DNA of 64,000 nt from Byssovorax sp. (GTDB lineage Bacteria; Myxococcota_A; Polyangia; Polyangiales; Polyangiaceae). The translations under genes were made by a program, and so were the position numbers. The stretch is taken from assembly GCA_025362495.1 (NCBI GenBank), contig JANYGI010000063.1, positions 31,236-95,235 of the forward strand. The letters are read 5' to 3'. The notes under the pieces were generated by a model. The model made no database searches. It was not told the origin of the DNA and saw only the letters and a program-made list of their open reading frames with translations. Numbering within the stretch: the first letter of the stretch is position 1; each line of letters opens with the position of its first letter. Shown piece after piece: positions 45,706 through 53,387 of the stretch.

Positions 45706-46668
45706 TCAGAAGCGGGCGTGCAGGAAGAGGCGCGCTCCGTCGGGCGAGGCGGTGACGCTCACCGGCGCCTCGTGCGCGCCGCCGAAGATGATCATCAACG
45801 CGCCCGCGACGAGGCCCGCGGCGCCCACGCCAAGGCCGATGTTGGCCGCCGTATCGAGCGTCTTGCCGGCGTCGATCTGGCGCTGGTACGCGGGATCGGT
45901 GCAGTGGGTCGCGCCGCACGCGGCCGACACGGTGCTGTACTTGCTGTTGGCGAGCAGGCCGGTGATGGCGAACGTCGCGACGCCGGCGACGCCGACGCCC
46001 GCGACGACGAAGCCCGCGGTGCGCACGCCGCCCGTCGTCTCGTTCCGTGTCGGCGGGGGCGCGATCGTGTTCGCGGCCGCGGTGTCGGCGACGAGCGTGA
46101 TCGCCAGCACCTCGGAGCTGCCCGCGCCCAGCGCGAGCTGGCGCCGGAACGCGACGCGGCCGGGCGCCGACGCCTCGATGACGACCGCACCGGGCGCGAC
46201 CGGAACGGCCTCGCCTAGGCGCTCGCTGGCGATGATCTGGCCCGCGACCTTGACCTCGAGCCCGGCGGGGCGATCGGTCACGGCGATGACGACGAGGCCT
46301 ATTTTCGCGGCCAGCGCGGTGCGCTCGGTCGCCGCTGCGTCGCGCGTGGCGGCGTAGCGCTGCTCGGTCACGGCGCGATCGGTGGCCTCGCGGACCGTGG
46401 TCGTGAGCTCGTCGTAGGCCTCGGGGAGCCGCTTCAACTCGATGAGGCAGCGCGCGGCGTAGAGGCGCGCGTTGGGGCTCGGGATCGCGCTGAACAGCGG
46501 CAGCGCCGCCGCGAAGTCGCCCTTGTCGTGGAGCTCTTGCGCCGCCTTGAAGCGCGCGCGCTCGGAGGCGTCGGGGGCCCCGTGATCGGCCGCGAGCGAA
46601 GGCCGAGCGGGCGTCGTCAGCGCGATCAGCGATCCGAAGGCGAGAGCGAGGCGCCGCGATGATCTCAT
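45706..46668 (-). CDS. TPR/PEGA-type membrane protein paired with a kinase
   Basis: A 320-residue protein that starts in the ATGA overlap with the upstream kinase stop. A signal peptide (ALAFGSLIALTTPARPSLA) leads to a helical repeat region (RFKAAQELHDKGDFAAALPLFSAI), then a beta-rich PEGA-like stretch (GLEVKVAGQIIASERLGEAVPVAPGAVVIEA). Two transmembrane helices (AGFVVAGVGVAGVATFAITGLL and LGVGAAGLVAGALMIIFGG) close the protein. It may be the envelope partner or substrate of the coupled kinase. The gene at 61236 has the same layout. Confidence 0.75.
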   Translation of the reverse strand: MRSSRRLALAFGSLIALTTPARPSLAADHGAPDASERARFKAAQELHDKGDFAAALPLFSAIPSPNARLYAARCLIELKRLPEAYDELTTTVREATDRAVTEQRYAATRDAAATERTALAAKIGLVVIAVTDRPAGLEVKVAGQIIASERLGEAVPVAPGAVVIEASAPGRVAFRRQLALGAGSSEVLAITLVADTAAANTIAPPPTRNETTGGVRTAGFVVAGVGVAGVATFAITGLLANSKYSTVSAACGATHCTDPAYQRQIDAGKTLDTAANIGLGVGAAGLVAGALMIIFGGAHEAPVSVTASPDGARLFLHARF

Positions 46669-48107
46669 GGTTCCTCGGGGCGAAATGCCGTCGACGCGGG
46701 CTTGCCACCCGGCTTGCGCGGCCCGGCAGCAGGCGGGGTGATCTTGCTCGTCGCGGGCGGGCTCGACGGCCCCGCGGAGGCGCTCGCCGAGGCCGTCGCG
46801 ACGGACGGTGAAGGCGTGGCGGCGTCGATGATCGTGGCCGCGATCGCGGCGGTCGCGCTCGGGATCGCGGCCGCGTCGTGCGCTGCAGCGGACGGCGGCC
46901 CGCCGCGCGTGAAGGCCCACACGGCGCCGCCGGTGATCAGCGAGGCCGCGACGGCGGCGAGGATCATCCGGCGACCGCCGTCGCCCGGCGCCGCGGGCAG
47001 CAGCACGAGATCGGCTTGTTTTTCCGTGCTGCTGAGCGCGCTCGTCGCGTCGGTGCCCGTCACCGGAGAGCGCTGCGGCTGGCCGAGCTGGCTGATCGCC
47101 GACGACGACGACGACGACGACGACAGAGCGAGGCCCGCGCCCGACACGCTCGGCGTCAGCATCGCGTCGGCGTTGCGCACCGGGGCCGGCGGGAGCGCCT
47201 TGATGAAGGCGCCGACCGCGCGCGACGTGGCGATCGCGATGTGGCTCGCTTCGGCGGCGATCTCCAGCGCCTCGGCGAACTCGGCGGCCGTCGCGCTGCG
47301 CTCCGCCGGCCAGAGCGCGAGCGCGCGCATGCACACCGCGTCGATCTCCGGCGTCACCGCGGCGGTGATCTGCGAGGGCGGGCGGGTGGCTCCCTCGAGG
47401 ACCATCTGCACGAGCGCGCCCTCGTTGTCGGCGCGAAACAGCCGCTCGCCGGTGATCAGCTCCCAGGCCACGACGCCCGCGGCGTAGACGTCGGCGCGGC
47501 GATCGATTGGCTGCGCGCGGATCTGCTCGGGCGCCATGTAGGCCATTTTGCCCTTCACCTGCGCGCCCTGCGTCGCGGTGATCCGGATCTCGGCGCGGGC
47601 GATCCCGAAGTCCATGATCCGGCTCACGCCGTCGACGCCGACGAGCACGTTCTGCGGAGAGACGTCGCGGTGCACGAGCTTCATCGGGGCGCCGTCCGCG
47701 GCCGTGAGCTCGTGCGCGGCGTGGAGGCCGGCGAGCATGTCGAGCACGATCCGGATCGCGATCGGGAGCGGCACCGCGCCGCGCTGCTTCTTCAGCGCGC
47801 GCTTGAGGGCGTGGAGGGAGAGCCCCTCGACGTACTCCATGATCAGGAAGAGCTGGCCGTTCTCCTCGGCGACGTCGAGCGTTGGCACGACGTTGGGGTG
47901 GCGGATGTTGGCCGCCATGCGCGCCTCGTCGAGGAACATGGTGACGAACTCGGGATCTTCGGCGAGGTGCGGGTGCATGGCCTTGATCGCCACCTGCCGC
48001 TCGAAGCCGCGCGCTCCCTCGGCGCGCCCGAGGTACACCGTGGCCATGCCGCCCGACGCGATCGGACGCAGGGCTTCGTAACGGCCGACCCGGAGCACAA
48101 CCGACAT
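46665..48107 (-). CDS. Membrane Ser/Thr protein kinase with poly-Ser stretch
   Basis: A 480-residue kinase. Motifs: ASGGMATVYLG, VAIKAM, HRDVSPQNVL, MDFGIAR and KMAYMAPEQ. The catalytic loop has Ser-Pro-Gln where HRDLKPEN is usual, a subtype common in myxobacteria and compatible with activity. The kinase domain ends near residue 270; then a poly-Ser tract (about 10 Ser, encoded by a GAC/GTC run at 47101-47121), a TM helix (MILAAVAASLITGGAVWAF) and an Ala/Ser/Pro periplasmic tail. The stop overlaps the TPR/PEGA gene. Confidence 0.92.
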   Translation of the reverse strand: MSVVLRVGRYEALRPIASGGMATVYLGRAEGARGFERQVAIKAMHPHLAEDPEFVTMFLDEARMAANIRHPNVVPTLDVAEENGQLFLIMEYVEGLSLHALKRALKKQRGAVPLPIAIRIVLDMLAGLHAAHELTAADGAPMKLVHRDVSPQNVLVGVDGVSRIMDFGIARAEIRITATQGAQVKGKMAYMAPEQIRAQPIDRRADVYAAGVVAWELITGERLFRADNEGALVQMVLEGATRPPSQITAAVTPEIDAVCMRALALWPAERSATAAEFAEALEIAAEASHIAIATSRAVGAFIKALPPAPVRNADAMLTPSVSGAGLALSSSSSSSSAISQLGQPQRSPVTGTDATSALSSTEKQADLVLLPAAPGDGGRRMILAAVAASLITGGAVWAFTRGGPPSAAAHDAAAIPSATAAIAATIIDAATPSPSVATASASASAGPSSPPATSKITPPAAGPRKPGGKPASTAFRPEEP

Positions 48108-48258
48108 CGAACGCCGACGCTATCAGACGGTCGCGGCGTCCGCCGATGGATTCCGGCCCGGGGAGGCCGTACCGGATCGGCGTGGTCCGGGTGAGCCCAC
48201 GCGAGCGGTAGCCGCGCGCCGTCAGTCGCAGTAGACGCACCCGCGGAGGATCATCCGC

Positions 48259-48771
48259 ATGTCGCTCTACGCAGCCTCGGTTCCGCAGCTCAAGAAGATG
48301 CTCAACAACGTCGACAAGTGGCTCGAAGCCGCTGTCGAGCACGCCAAGAGCAAGTCGTTCGATCCGAACGTGCTCGCCTCGTCGCGCCTCGCGCCCGATC
48401 AGTACCCGCTCACCCGCCAGATCCAGGCGATCGCCGACAACGCCAAGTTCTGCGCGGCGCGCCTGACTGGCAAGGAGGCCCCCAAGCACCCCGACACCGA
48501 GACGACGATCGACGAGCTCCGCGCCCGCCTCCGCGCCGTGGTCGAGTACCTCGACACCTTCACCGAGGCCGACTTCGCCGACTCGAAAGGTCGCCTGGTC
48601 GAGCTCTCGTTCATGCCCGGCAAGGTGCTGAGCACCGCGGACTATCTGAACGAGATGGCGCTGCCGAACTTCTACTTCCACGTGTCGATGGCTTACGCCA
48701 TCCTGCGGCACAACGGCGTTCCGCTCGGAAAGATGAACTACATCGGTTCGCTCAACCTGAAGGACAAGTGA
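48259..48771 (+). CDS. DUF1993 family protein
   Basis: A 170-residue helical protein. The opening LYAASVPQLKKMLNNVDKWLEAA and LPNFYFHVSMAYAILRHNGVPLGKMNYIG near the end are the signature of the DUF1993 (PF09351) family, a DinB/YfiT-like four-helix bundle. The family may bind metal through conserved His residues; here FHVSMAYAILRHNG holds two. No biological role is established. It is a single gene followed by a hairpin at 48788. Confidence 0.88.
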   Translation: MSLYAASVPQLKKMLNNVDKWLEAAVEHAKSKSFDPNVLASSRLAPDQYPLTRQIQAIADNAKFCAARLTGKEAPKHPDTETTIDELRARLRAVVEYLDTFTEADFADSKGRLVELSFMPGKVLSTADYLNEMALPNFYFHVSMAYAILRHNGVPLGKMNYIGSLNLKDK

Positions 48772-48787
48772 GCTGCGGTTGACGTCC

Positions 48788-48829
48788 GAGAGGGGCTGAA
48801 CCGTCGCCGGTGCGCGTGCGGCCCCTCTC
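48788..48829 (+). terminator. Terminator-like hairpin after the DUF1993 gene
   Basis: GAGAGGGGC (48788-48796) and GCCCCTCTC (48821-48829) form a 9-base perfect stem with a 24-base loop, 16 bases after the stop. The rest of the gap to 49085 holds only the antisense fragment at 48908. Confidence 0.45.
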
Positions 48830-48907
48830 CGGCGAGCGTGACCGGCACGTGGTGTTTTCTGAGCGCCTCGAGACGGCGAGGTTCAGCACCTGGACGTCGT
48901 GAATGGA

Positions 48908-49088
48908 TTACGCCATCGCGAAGGGGGCAGTCTCGGCCTCTTCCACGCGGGCGCCATGGAGGATGGAGTCGCCCATCATCAGCAGGTGAGGGCAGCGCAG
49001 CCGCGCGGTGAAGCCGAGCGAGCAGAGCCGGGTGTGGGACGTGAACGGGTCGCGGAGATCGACGCGCGCGAGGATCTGGTGCGACTCA
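48908..49088 (-). pseudogene. 3' fragment of an unrecognised gene
   Basis: A minus-strand frame without its own start encodes HQILARVDLRDPFTSHTRLCSL and continues to a TAA at 48908 with HLLMMGDSILHG and ETAPFAMA. Nearly every codon ends in G or C, as in real genes here, over about 55 codons. It abuts the stop of the Cys-rich lipoprotein gene at 49086, so its 5' part was probably lost when the two were joined. I do not recognise the family. Confidence 0.45.
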
Positions 49089-50276
49089 CTGGCAGCAGAC
49101 GGTGCGCGCGCCCACGAGCACGAGGCTCCCGGTAGGCGTCGAGTCCTTGGTCGTCTGGCACTCCCCACCTGCGATGTCGATGGTGTACTCGTACGACTTG
49201 TAGACGTGGCCGTTTCCGTCGTTCACCGAGTCGCACGAGCTGGTGACGGGGAGATCGTGGGCGCCCATGGAGCAGGATGCGTCGCTGTAGAACGTGAGCT
49301 TGGGGTTGGAGCAAGTCGCGCTCGTTCCGCAGGTGCACTGTGTGCAGCTTCGCGTGTCGGTGGCGCTCGTGCCGACGGCGCTGCCGTTCGGAAACGCCGG
49401 CGGGCAGGACATCGCGCCGTCGTGCGCGATGCAGGCCACGAAGGGATCGCCCGGGCTCGTCACGCAGGCGCCGCCGTTCGCGCACCCCACGCCGACTGCG
49501 GCGGCGTCGCACGAACGTCCGTCGACGGGCGCCGGGGCCGCGCCGTCGGGGGTGCCGTTGCACACGGCCTGCGTGGGCGGGAGCGGAGCGATCTTCACCG
49601 TGCCGTTCTTCGCCGTGCCGAGGTTGCTGAGCCCGCCGCAATTCGAGCCGTTGGCGTCGAGGAAGATGCTCGGCGCGGCAGGACAGGGCCCCGCGCCCAT
49701 CGACGCGATGCCGAGCATGCCGGTCGCGCACGAGGCCGCCGCCTGCTCCGTGCACGCGCAAGCACAGGTCGCGGCGTCCGTCGGCGCGGACACGACGTCG
49801 ACCGCCGTCGGATAGCCGCCGGGGCACGAAGGGCGGCTCTTCTCGCTGAAGGCGACGGCGCTCCAGCCGCTCGGAATGGCCGGGATGCAGACGAAGCCCA
49901 CGGCGCACGCCGGGTCGTCGCAATCCGTCGCCATGTTGCAATCGTTGTCGATGCCGTCGTTGCAGATCTCGGCGCCCGTCGGGGTGCACGGCGACGTCGT
50001 GCCCGAGCTGGCCATGGCGCTGCTGGCCATGGCGCTGCTGGTGGCGCTCGCGCCGCCGGCGCCTCCTGCGCCTCCTGCGCTGGCAGCGCTCACGCTGGTG
50101 CTGCCGGCGCCGTTGCCGCCGCCGCTGGTGCTACCGGCGCTGGCAGCGGCTGGAATGCCGGAGAGGTCGAGGGAGCACGCGGCGCCGAGAGTTACCGTGA
50201 GAGCGAGGGCCACGGCGAACCCGCGTCGCACAGCGTCATTGCGGTAGCCCGAGTGCATCTCTGTCAATTTCGTCAT
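49086..50276 (-). CDS. Cys-rich lipoprotein with MopE-like segment
   Basis: A 396-residue lipoprotein; start ATG ends at 50276, with ATG 50258 as alternative. The lipobox is TLGAAC, followed by a linker of Gly/Ser/Ala repeats (AGGAGGAGGAS, SSAMASSAMASS). The motif GAEICNDGIDNDCNMATDCDDPAC is the MopE/Cys-rich metal-binding-type repeat (EICNGIDNDC form). About 25 further Cys in the mature part suggest a disulfide-stabilised surface protein. No catalytic motif. Decayed sequence flanks it on both sides. Confidence 0.8.
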   Translation of the reverse strand: MTKLTEMHSGYRNDAVRRGFAVALALTVTLGAACSLDLSGIPAAASAGSTSGGGNGAGSTSVSAASAGGAGGAGGASATSSAMASSAMASSGTTSPCTPTGAEICNDGIDNDCNMATDCDDPACAVGFVCIPAIPSGWSAVAFSEKSRPSCPGGYPTAVDVVSAPTDAATCACACTEQAAASCATGMLGIASMGAGPCPAAPSIFLDANGSNCGGLSNLGTAKNGTVKIAPLPPTQAVCNGTPDGAAPAPVDGRSCDAAAVGVGCANGGACVTSPGDPFVACIAHDGAMSCPPAFPNGSAVGTSATDTRSCTQCTCGTSATCSNPKLTFYSDASCSMGAHDLPVTSSCDSVNDGNGHVYKSYEYTIDIAGGECQTTKDSTPTGSLVLVGARTVCCQ

Positions 50277-51029
50277 GGCGCCACGTCCGTTGGTTTCATC
50301 GCCGAGCCCGGGCTGGTCCGGGACGAGCAACCGTTTGCCCTCCGGCCCAGCGTGTCTGCGCTCGAACCACCGAACGCAGCGGAGACTATACCCCGGATGC
50401 GGGCTCGTCGCGCTGGTCATCGCCGGGGCGCACCCCGTAACAACGCTACCCCAGCCCCGGAAATTGATGGTGCGCAGGTCTATGATGAGAGAGTCCGGTA
50501 CCCCACGAGGAGCATGGGACCAAGCGGTTCGATCGATCTCTGCGCGGGGAGTGCGCTCGGCGCGGCGTCGTACGCGATGTGATAAAGATGCTCGATGTCT
50601 CCCGGCAAGCTCCTCTAAGGACGCCTATCGGTCCTGCGTCAAGCTCGCGGTGGGCTATCAATATTTCGACGAGCGTACGCAGGCCTGCGGAGCGTGGCTG
50701 TCGAGCCATTACCCCGCCGAGTTTCCGAGGGTCGACGAGATCCGCGACAGGCCATCCTGGTTGAGCGCGTGTGCGGAGCAGATGGCCCCGACGCCTCCGC
50801 GACGCACGGACCGTTGTTTGCGTCGTGAAAACCGGCGCTGCGGCCCCGGGCCCTGGTCGATATCACACCTCGTGATCGAGCTTCTGGTCTCGCGGTGGCC
50901 CCGGGCGGTCGCGGCGGAGAGCGTCGTAGAGGCCCAGGGGGCCAAGTGCGCTGTGGCGATCCGGAAAAGGATGTGATAACCACCGCCTCCCCACGCTTGA
51001 ATGAATAGGTCGGTCTCACCGAAGCCTGA
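50277..51029. other. 753-base gap with degraded coding-like stretches
   Basis: No intact gene is seen. On the plus strand at 50513-50581 one frame reads MGPSGSIDLCAGSALGAAS and stops. A second frame from about 50581 continues with CDKDARCLPASSSKDAYRSC and then YQYFDERTQACGAWLSSHYP, with high G/C at third positions until about 50780, and stays open to 50976. This looks like a frameshifted small secreted-protein gene, but no family or reliable start could be assigned. Confidence 0.35.
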
Positions 51030-51846
51030 ATGAACGAAGACGAGCCTATCCTCATCTGCTGTCCGTACTGTCTCGCGTCCATGGGAACGATCGACTCGCC
51101 CGACGAGGCCTTCGACCCTCCGGCGCTCTGTGCTCGTTGCGGCCTCGATCCGCGCCGCGACGCGGCGTTCGAGCTGACGCTCGGGCAGTGGATGGCGCTG
51201 GAGAAGACACCGTGTCCCGCGTGCCGGGTCGGCGTTCCCACCCTCGCGATCCGCTGCCGAGAGTGCGGTGCGGACACGCGCGCCAGGGCGGGGGTGTCCG
51301 CCCGGTGGAGCGTCGTGCCGCTGCCGCCGAACGAGGCACGGGGGGGGCGTGCTCGGCTGGGAGATCGACGGCGCATTCGTCCACGCGGCCGGCGTGGACT
51401 ACGTGCTCTGGGGCGGCGCCGTGTACCGCCTTCGTGAGCGCACCTTTGAGAAGATCGGCGGCGTCGATCTGCACCCGCTGCGTGTCTTCGGCCTGGCGCC
51501 GTTTGGCGCGGGTGTGATCGTGCTTTCGGACCTGCAGCTCTGCCTCGTCGAACCGGAGCGAACCACGGTCCTCTCCGACACCCTGCCTGCCTCCAGCGTC
51601 TATCCTGCGCCGGACGGCGCCGTCCTCGCCGAGTACTCACGAAACGATGAAAACCTCGGCGCGGTCGTCCTCTGGGCCGATGGCACATCGACCTCGATAA
51701 GCCACGATTGGCTCGGGACTGACCGGCACGGTGCGTTCACCATCGTGCCTGTCGGTCGAACGCTCGTCGTCATTCGCGGCGATGAGGGACGGCCACGCAG
51801 CGTGCCCTGGTCTCTCGTCGTCGATCTCCCGCGGACGCGTCGCTGA
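51030..51846 (+). pseudogene. Frameshifted zinc-ribbon/beta-propeller protein
   Basis: Two overlapping plus-strand frames form one protein. 51030-51340 encodes a double zinc ribbon (CCPYC...CARCG; CPACRVG...CRECG, about residues 10-85). The frame then fails in a run of eight G (51340-51347); one G fewer joins it to the frame ending at 51846, for about 271 residues. The second part has propeller-like strands (GWEIDGAFVHAAGVDYVLWGGAVYRL, GAVVLWADGTSTSI). Either this is a real frameshift or a homopolymer base-calling error. The role is unknown; it sits in a decaying patch beside a VgrG remnant. Confidence 0.6.
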
Positions 51847-51892
51847 GAGGGCGCTTTGAAGTAGATCGCGGCGGAGAGGAAGCTCGGTACGG

Positions 51893-52066
51893 ACTGGCGA
51901 GGCGCTCCACTTCTGCGTCGGCTCCGTCGGAGGTGACGATGACGTCGAAGGCGCAGGGCTCGGAGATCGTCTCGCGTCCGGTGAAGACGTGGACCTTGAT
52001 GTGGTCCGCGGGAAAGCCTTCGACGGTGAAGCTGTAGAGGTCGCTCGTCGGAGGAGCGCGAGCATA
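51893..52066 (-). pseudogene. VgrG N-terminal remnant (type VI secretion spike)
   Basis: A minus-strand frame with no start codon encodes DLYSFTVEGFPADHIKVHV followed by FTGRETISEPCAFDVIVTS and DGADAEVERLA (52042 down to about 51893). This matches the start of VgrG/phage gp27-like spike proteins, where a strand-rich opening leads to E-x-[IL]-S-x-x-[FC]-x-F-x-V. A TGA stop lies at 52067-52069 just upstream, and after residue 50 the homology ends in random Arg/Ser-rich sequence. Only the first domain start remains, so a vgrG gene was truncated here. Confidence 0.6.
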
Positions 52067-52108
52067 TCACCAAGGACGCCTCTGCGGGGGGCCCCTCTAC
52101 TCGCTGAA

Positions 52109-53242
52109 CTATTTCGGGATCCGCTTCACAGTCCCCTTCTTGCGATCCGTCCAGTAGACGTGCGTGTCGCTCACGGCAAAGTGGGCGTCCGTTTGCCCGC
52201 AGATGACGACGGTCGCGGCCCCACCACTCTTCGGGGCCTTCATGATCGTACCGTCTCCCTGGTTCCACCAGTAGATGTCGTTTGCATCGACCGTGACCTG
52301 CTCGGGGTAGAGCTGATTTGACGCGACCGGAGTTATCGGTGTGCCCGTGAGCTTGGGCGCCTTGAAGACCGTTTTCGCCGTGGCGCTGGTCCAGTAAACG
52401 TCGTCTGCGTCGACCGCGAGGCCGTTGAGCGCAATCTGGTTCATGACGAGCGGCGGGCCCTGAACGAGATCGCCAGGACTTCTCTTCATGATGGTCATGT
52501 CGGTGTAGTTGACCCAGAAGGCAGTCCCTGTGGCATCGACGGCTATCCAGTCAGGGTTGCTACCCGGGCTCGCGGTTATCACGGATGAGACGTTGCCACC
52601 CGTGTTGAAAACAGGGACTACTTGCTTCCGGACTTCACCGACTCCAGAGTTCGTCCAGTAGGCGTACGTGTCGTCCACAATTATGCTCGAGGGAGAGGAG
52701 GTGGCCGCGATGTCGACTATAGTGTGCGGAAACATCTTGTTCGGTGCGTCGGATTTGCATTCGACGCGGTTGTTGTTGGAGTCGGTCCAGCAAACTTGGT
52801 GGGCGTTGGCGCTGATGTGCATGGGGCCGTTCGCGGCGGCCGTGTACCACAGCATTGGAATGCTGGCTTCGTGCCACGTCATGATTGTTCCGTCGCCCGT
52901 GTTCGCCCAGTAGACGTCCATGCCAGCGACGGCTATCCCATTCGGGACCGCCTGCAAGGCGGCAATTGTCTCACCAGCATTGCAATCGATCATTCCACCG
53001 GTTCCCGAGCTGGAGGCGGTCGCGCTGGACGAGCTGCTCGACGCGGTGGCCCCGCCGGAGCCGATGTCGCCTCCGGCGCCGCTCGCGACGCTGCTGGAGT
53101 CGCTGGCACTGCTGGAGACGCTGCCGCCTCCCCCGGTTCCCCCGCCTTCGCGGAACTCGTCGAGGCCGAGAAGCGCGGCGCAGCCAGTACCGAAACCAGC
53201 CGTCAATCCGGCGAGCAATGAAATTCTGGTGAACAACCGCAT
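52109..53242 (-). CDS. Beta-propeller (NHL/YncE-like) lipoprotein
   Basis: A 377-residue lipoprotein; the ATG ending at 53242 follows a strong GGAGGG. Lipobox TGC, then a Ser/Gly/Ala linker. Residues about 110-375 have repeats of the form W-x-N-x-G-x-G-x-[IV]-x-x-W and VDATGTAFWVNYTDMTIMKRSPG, VDADDVYWTSATAKTVFKAPK, typical of six- to seven-bladed propellers in lipoproteins of this group. No enzymatic residues. The SD sits in a hairpin (see 53247). Confidence 0.8.
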   Translation of the reverse strand: MRLFTRISLLAGLTAGFGTGCAALLGLDEFREGGGTGGGGSVSSSASDSSSVASGAGGDIGSGGATASSSSSSATASSSGTGGMIDCNAGETIAALQAVPNGIAVAGMDVYWANTGDGTIMTWHEASIPMLWYTAAANGPMHISANAHQVCWTDSNNNRVECKSDAPNKMFPHTIVDIAATSSPSSIIVDDTYAYWTNSGVGEVRKQVVPVFNTGGNVSSVITASPGSNPDWIAVDATGTAFWVNYTDMTIMKRSPGDLVQGPPLVMNQIALNGLAVDADDVYWTSATAKTVFKAPKLTGTPITPVASNQLYPEQVTVDANDIYWWNQGDGTIMKAPKSGGAATVVICGQTDAHFAVSDTHVYWTDRKKGTVKRIPK

Positions 53243-53246
53243 ACGA

Positions 53247-53265
53247 CGTCCCTCCGTGGAGGACG
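53247..53265 (-). promoter_or_regulatory. Hairpin sequestering the Shine-Dalgarno of the propeller gene
   Basis: Reading on the minus strand, CGTCCTCC (53265-53258) can pair with GGAGGGACG (53255-53247) with one bulged G. The SD GGAGGG (53255-53250) is inside the stem and CCTCC acts as anti-SD. Spacing to the ATG is 7 bases, so folding would limit ribosome access. Confidence 0.45.
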
Positions 53266-53387
53266 CCGTAGGCTTCGCTTGTTGCCGCGGGTCAACAAAA
53301 TTTCGTCGTCGCAATTTCGCTGGGTTTCCCGCCCGGCTGGCTACCTTGCCGACCTGGGCGGGGACGCTTGCGCGGAGAGCGACCGTA

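Noticed and set aside
47101..47121. GAC/GTC trinucleotide run
   Set aside because: It lies inside the kinase gene and simply encodes a poly-Ser linker; no sign of a separate repeat element or frameshift.
46669..48711. N-terminal extension of the TPR/PEGA gene (minus strand) back through the kinase
   Set aside because: The extension is an out-of-frame shadow of the kinase at 46665-48107; the ATG ending at 46668 gives a signal peptide and an ATGA overlap.
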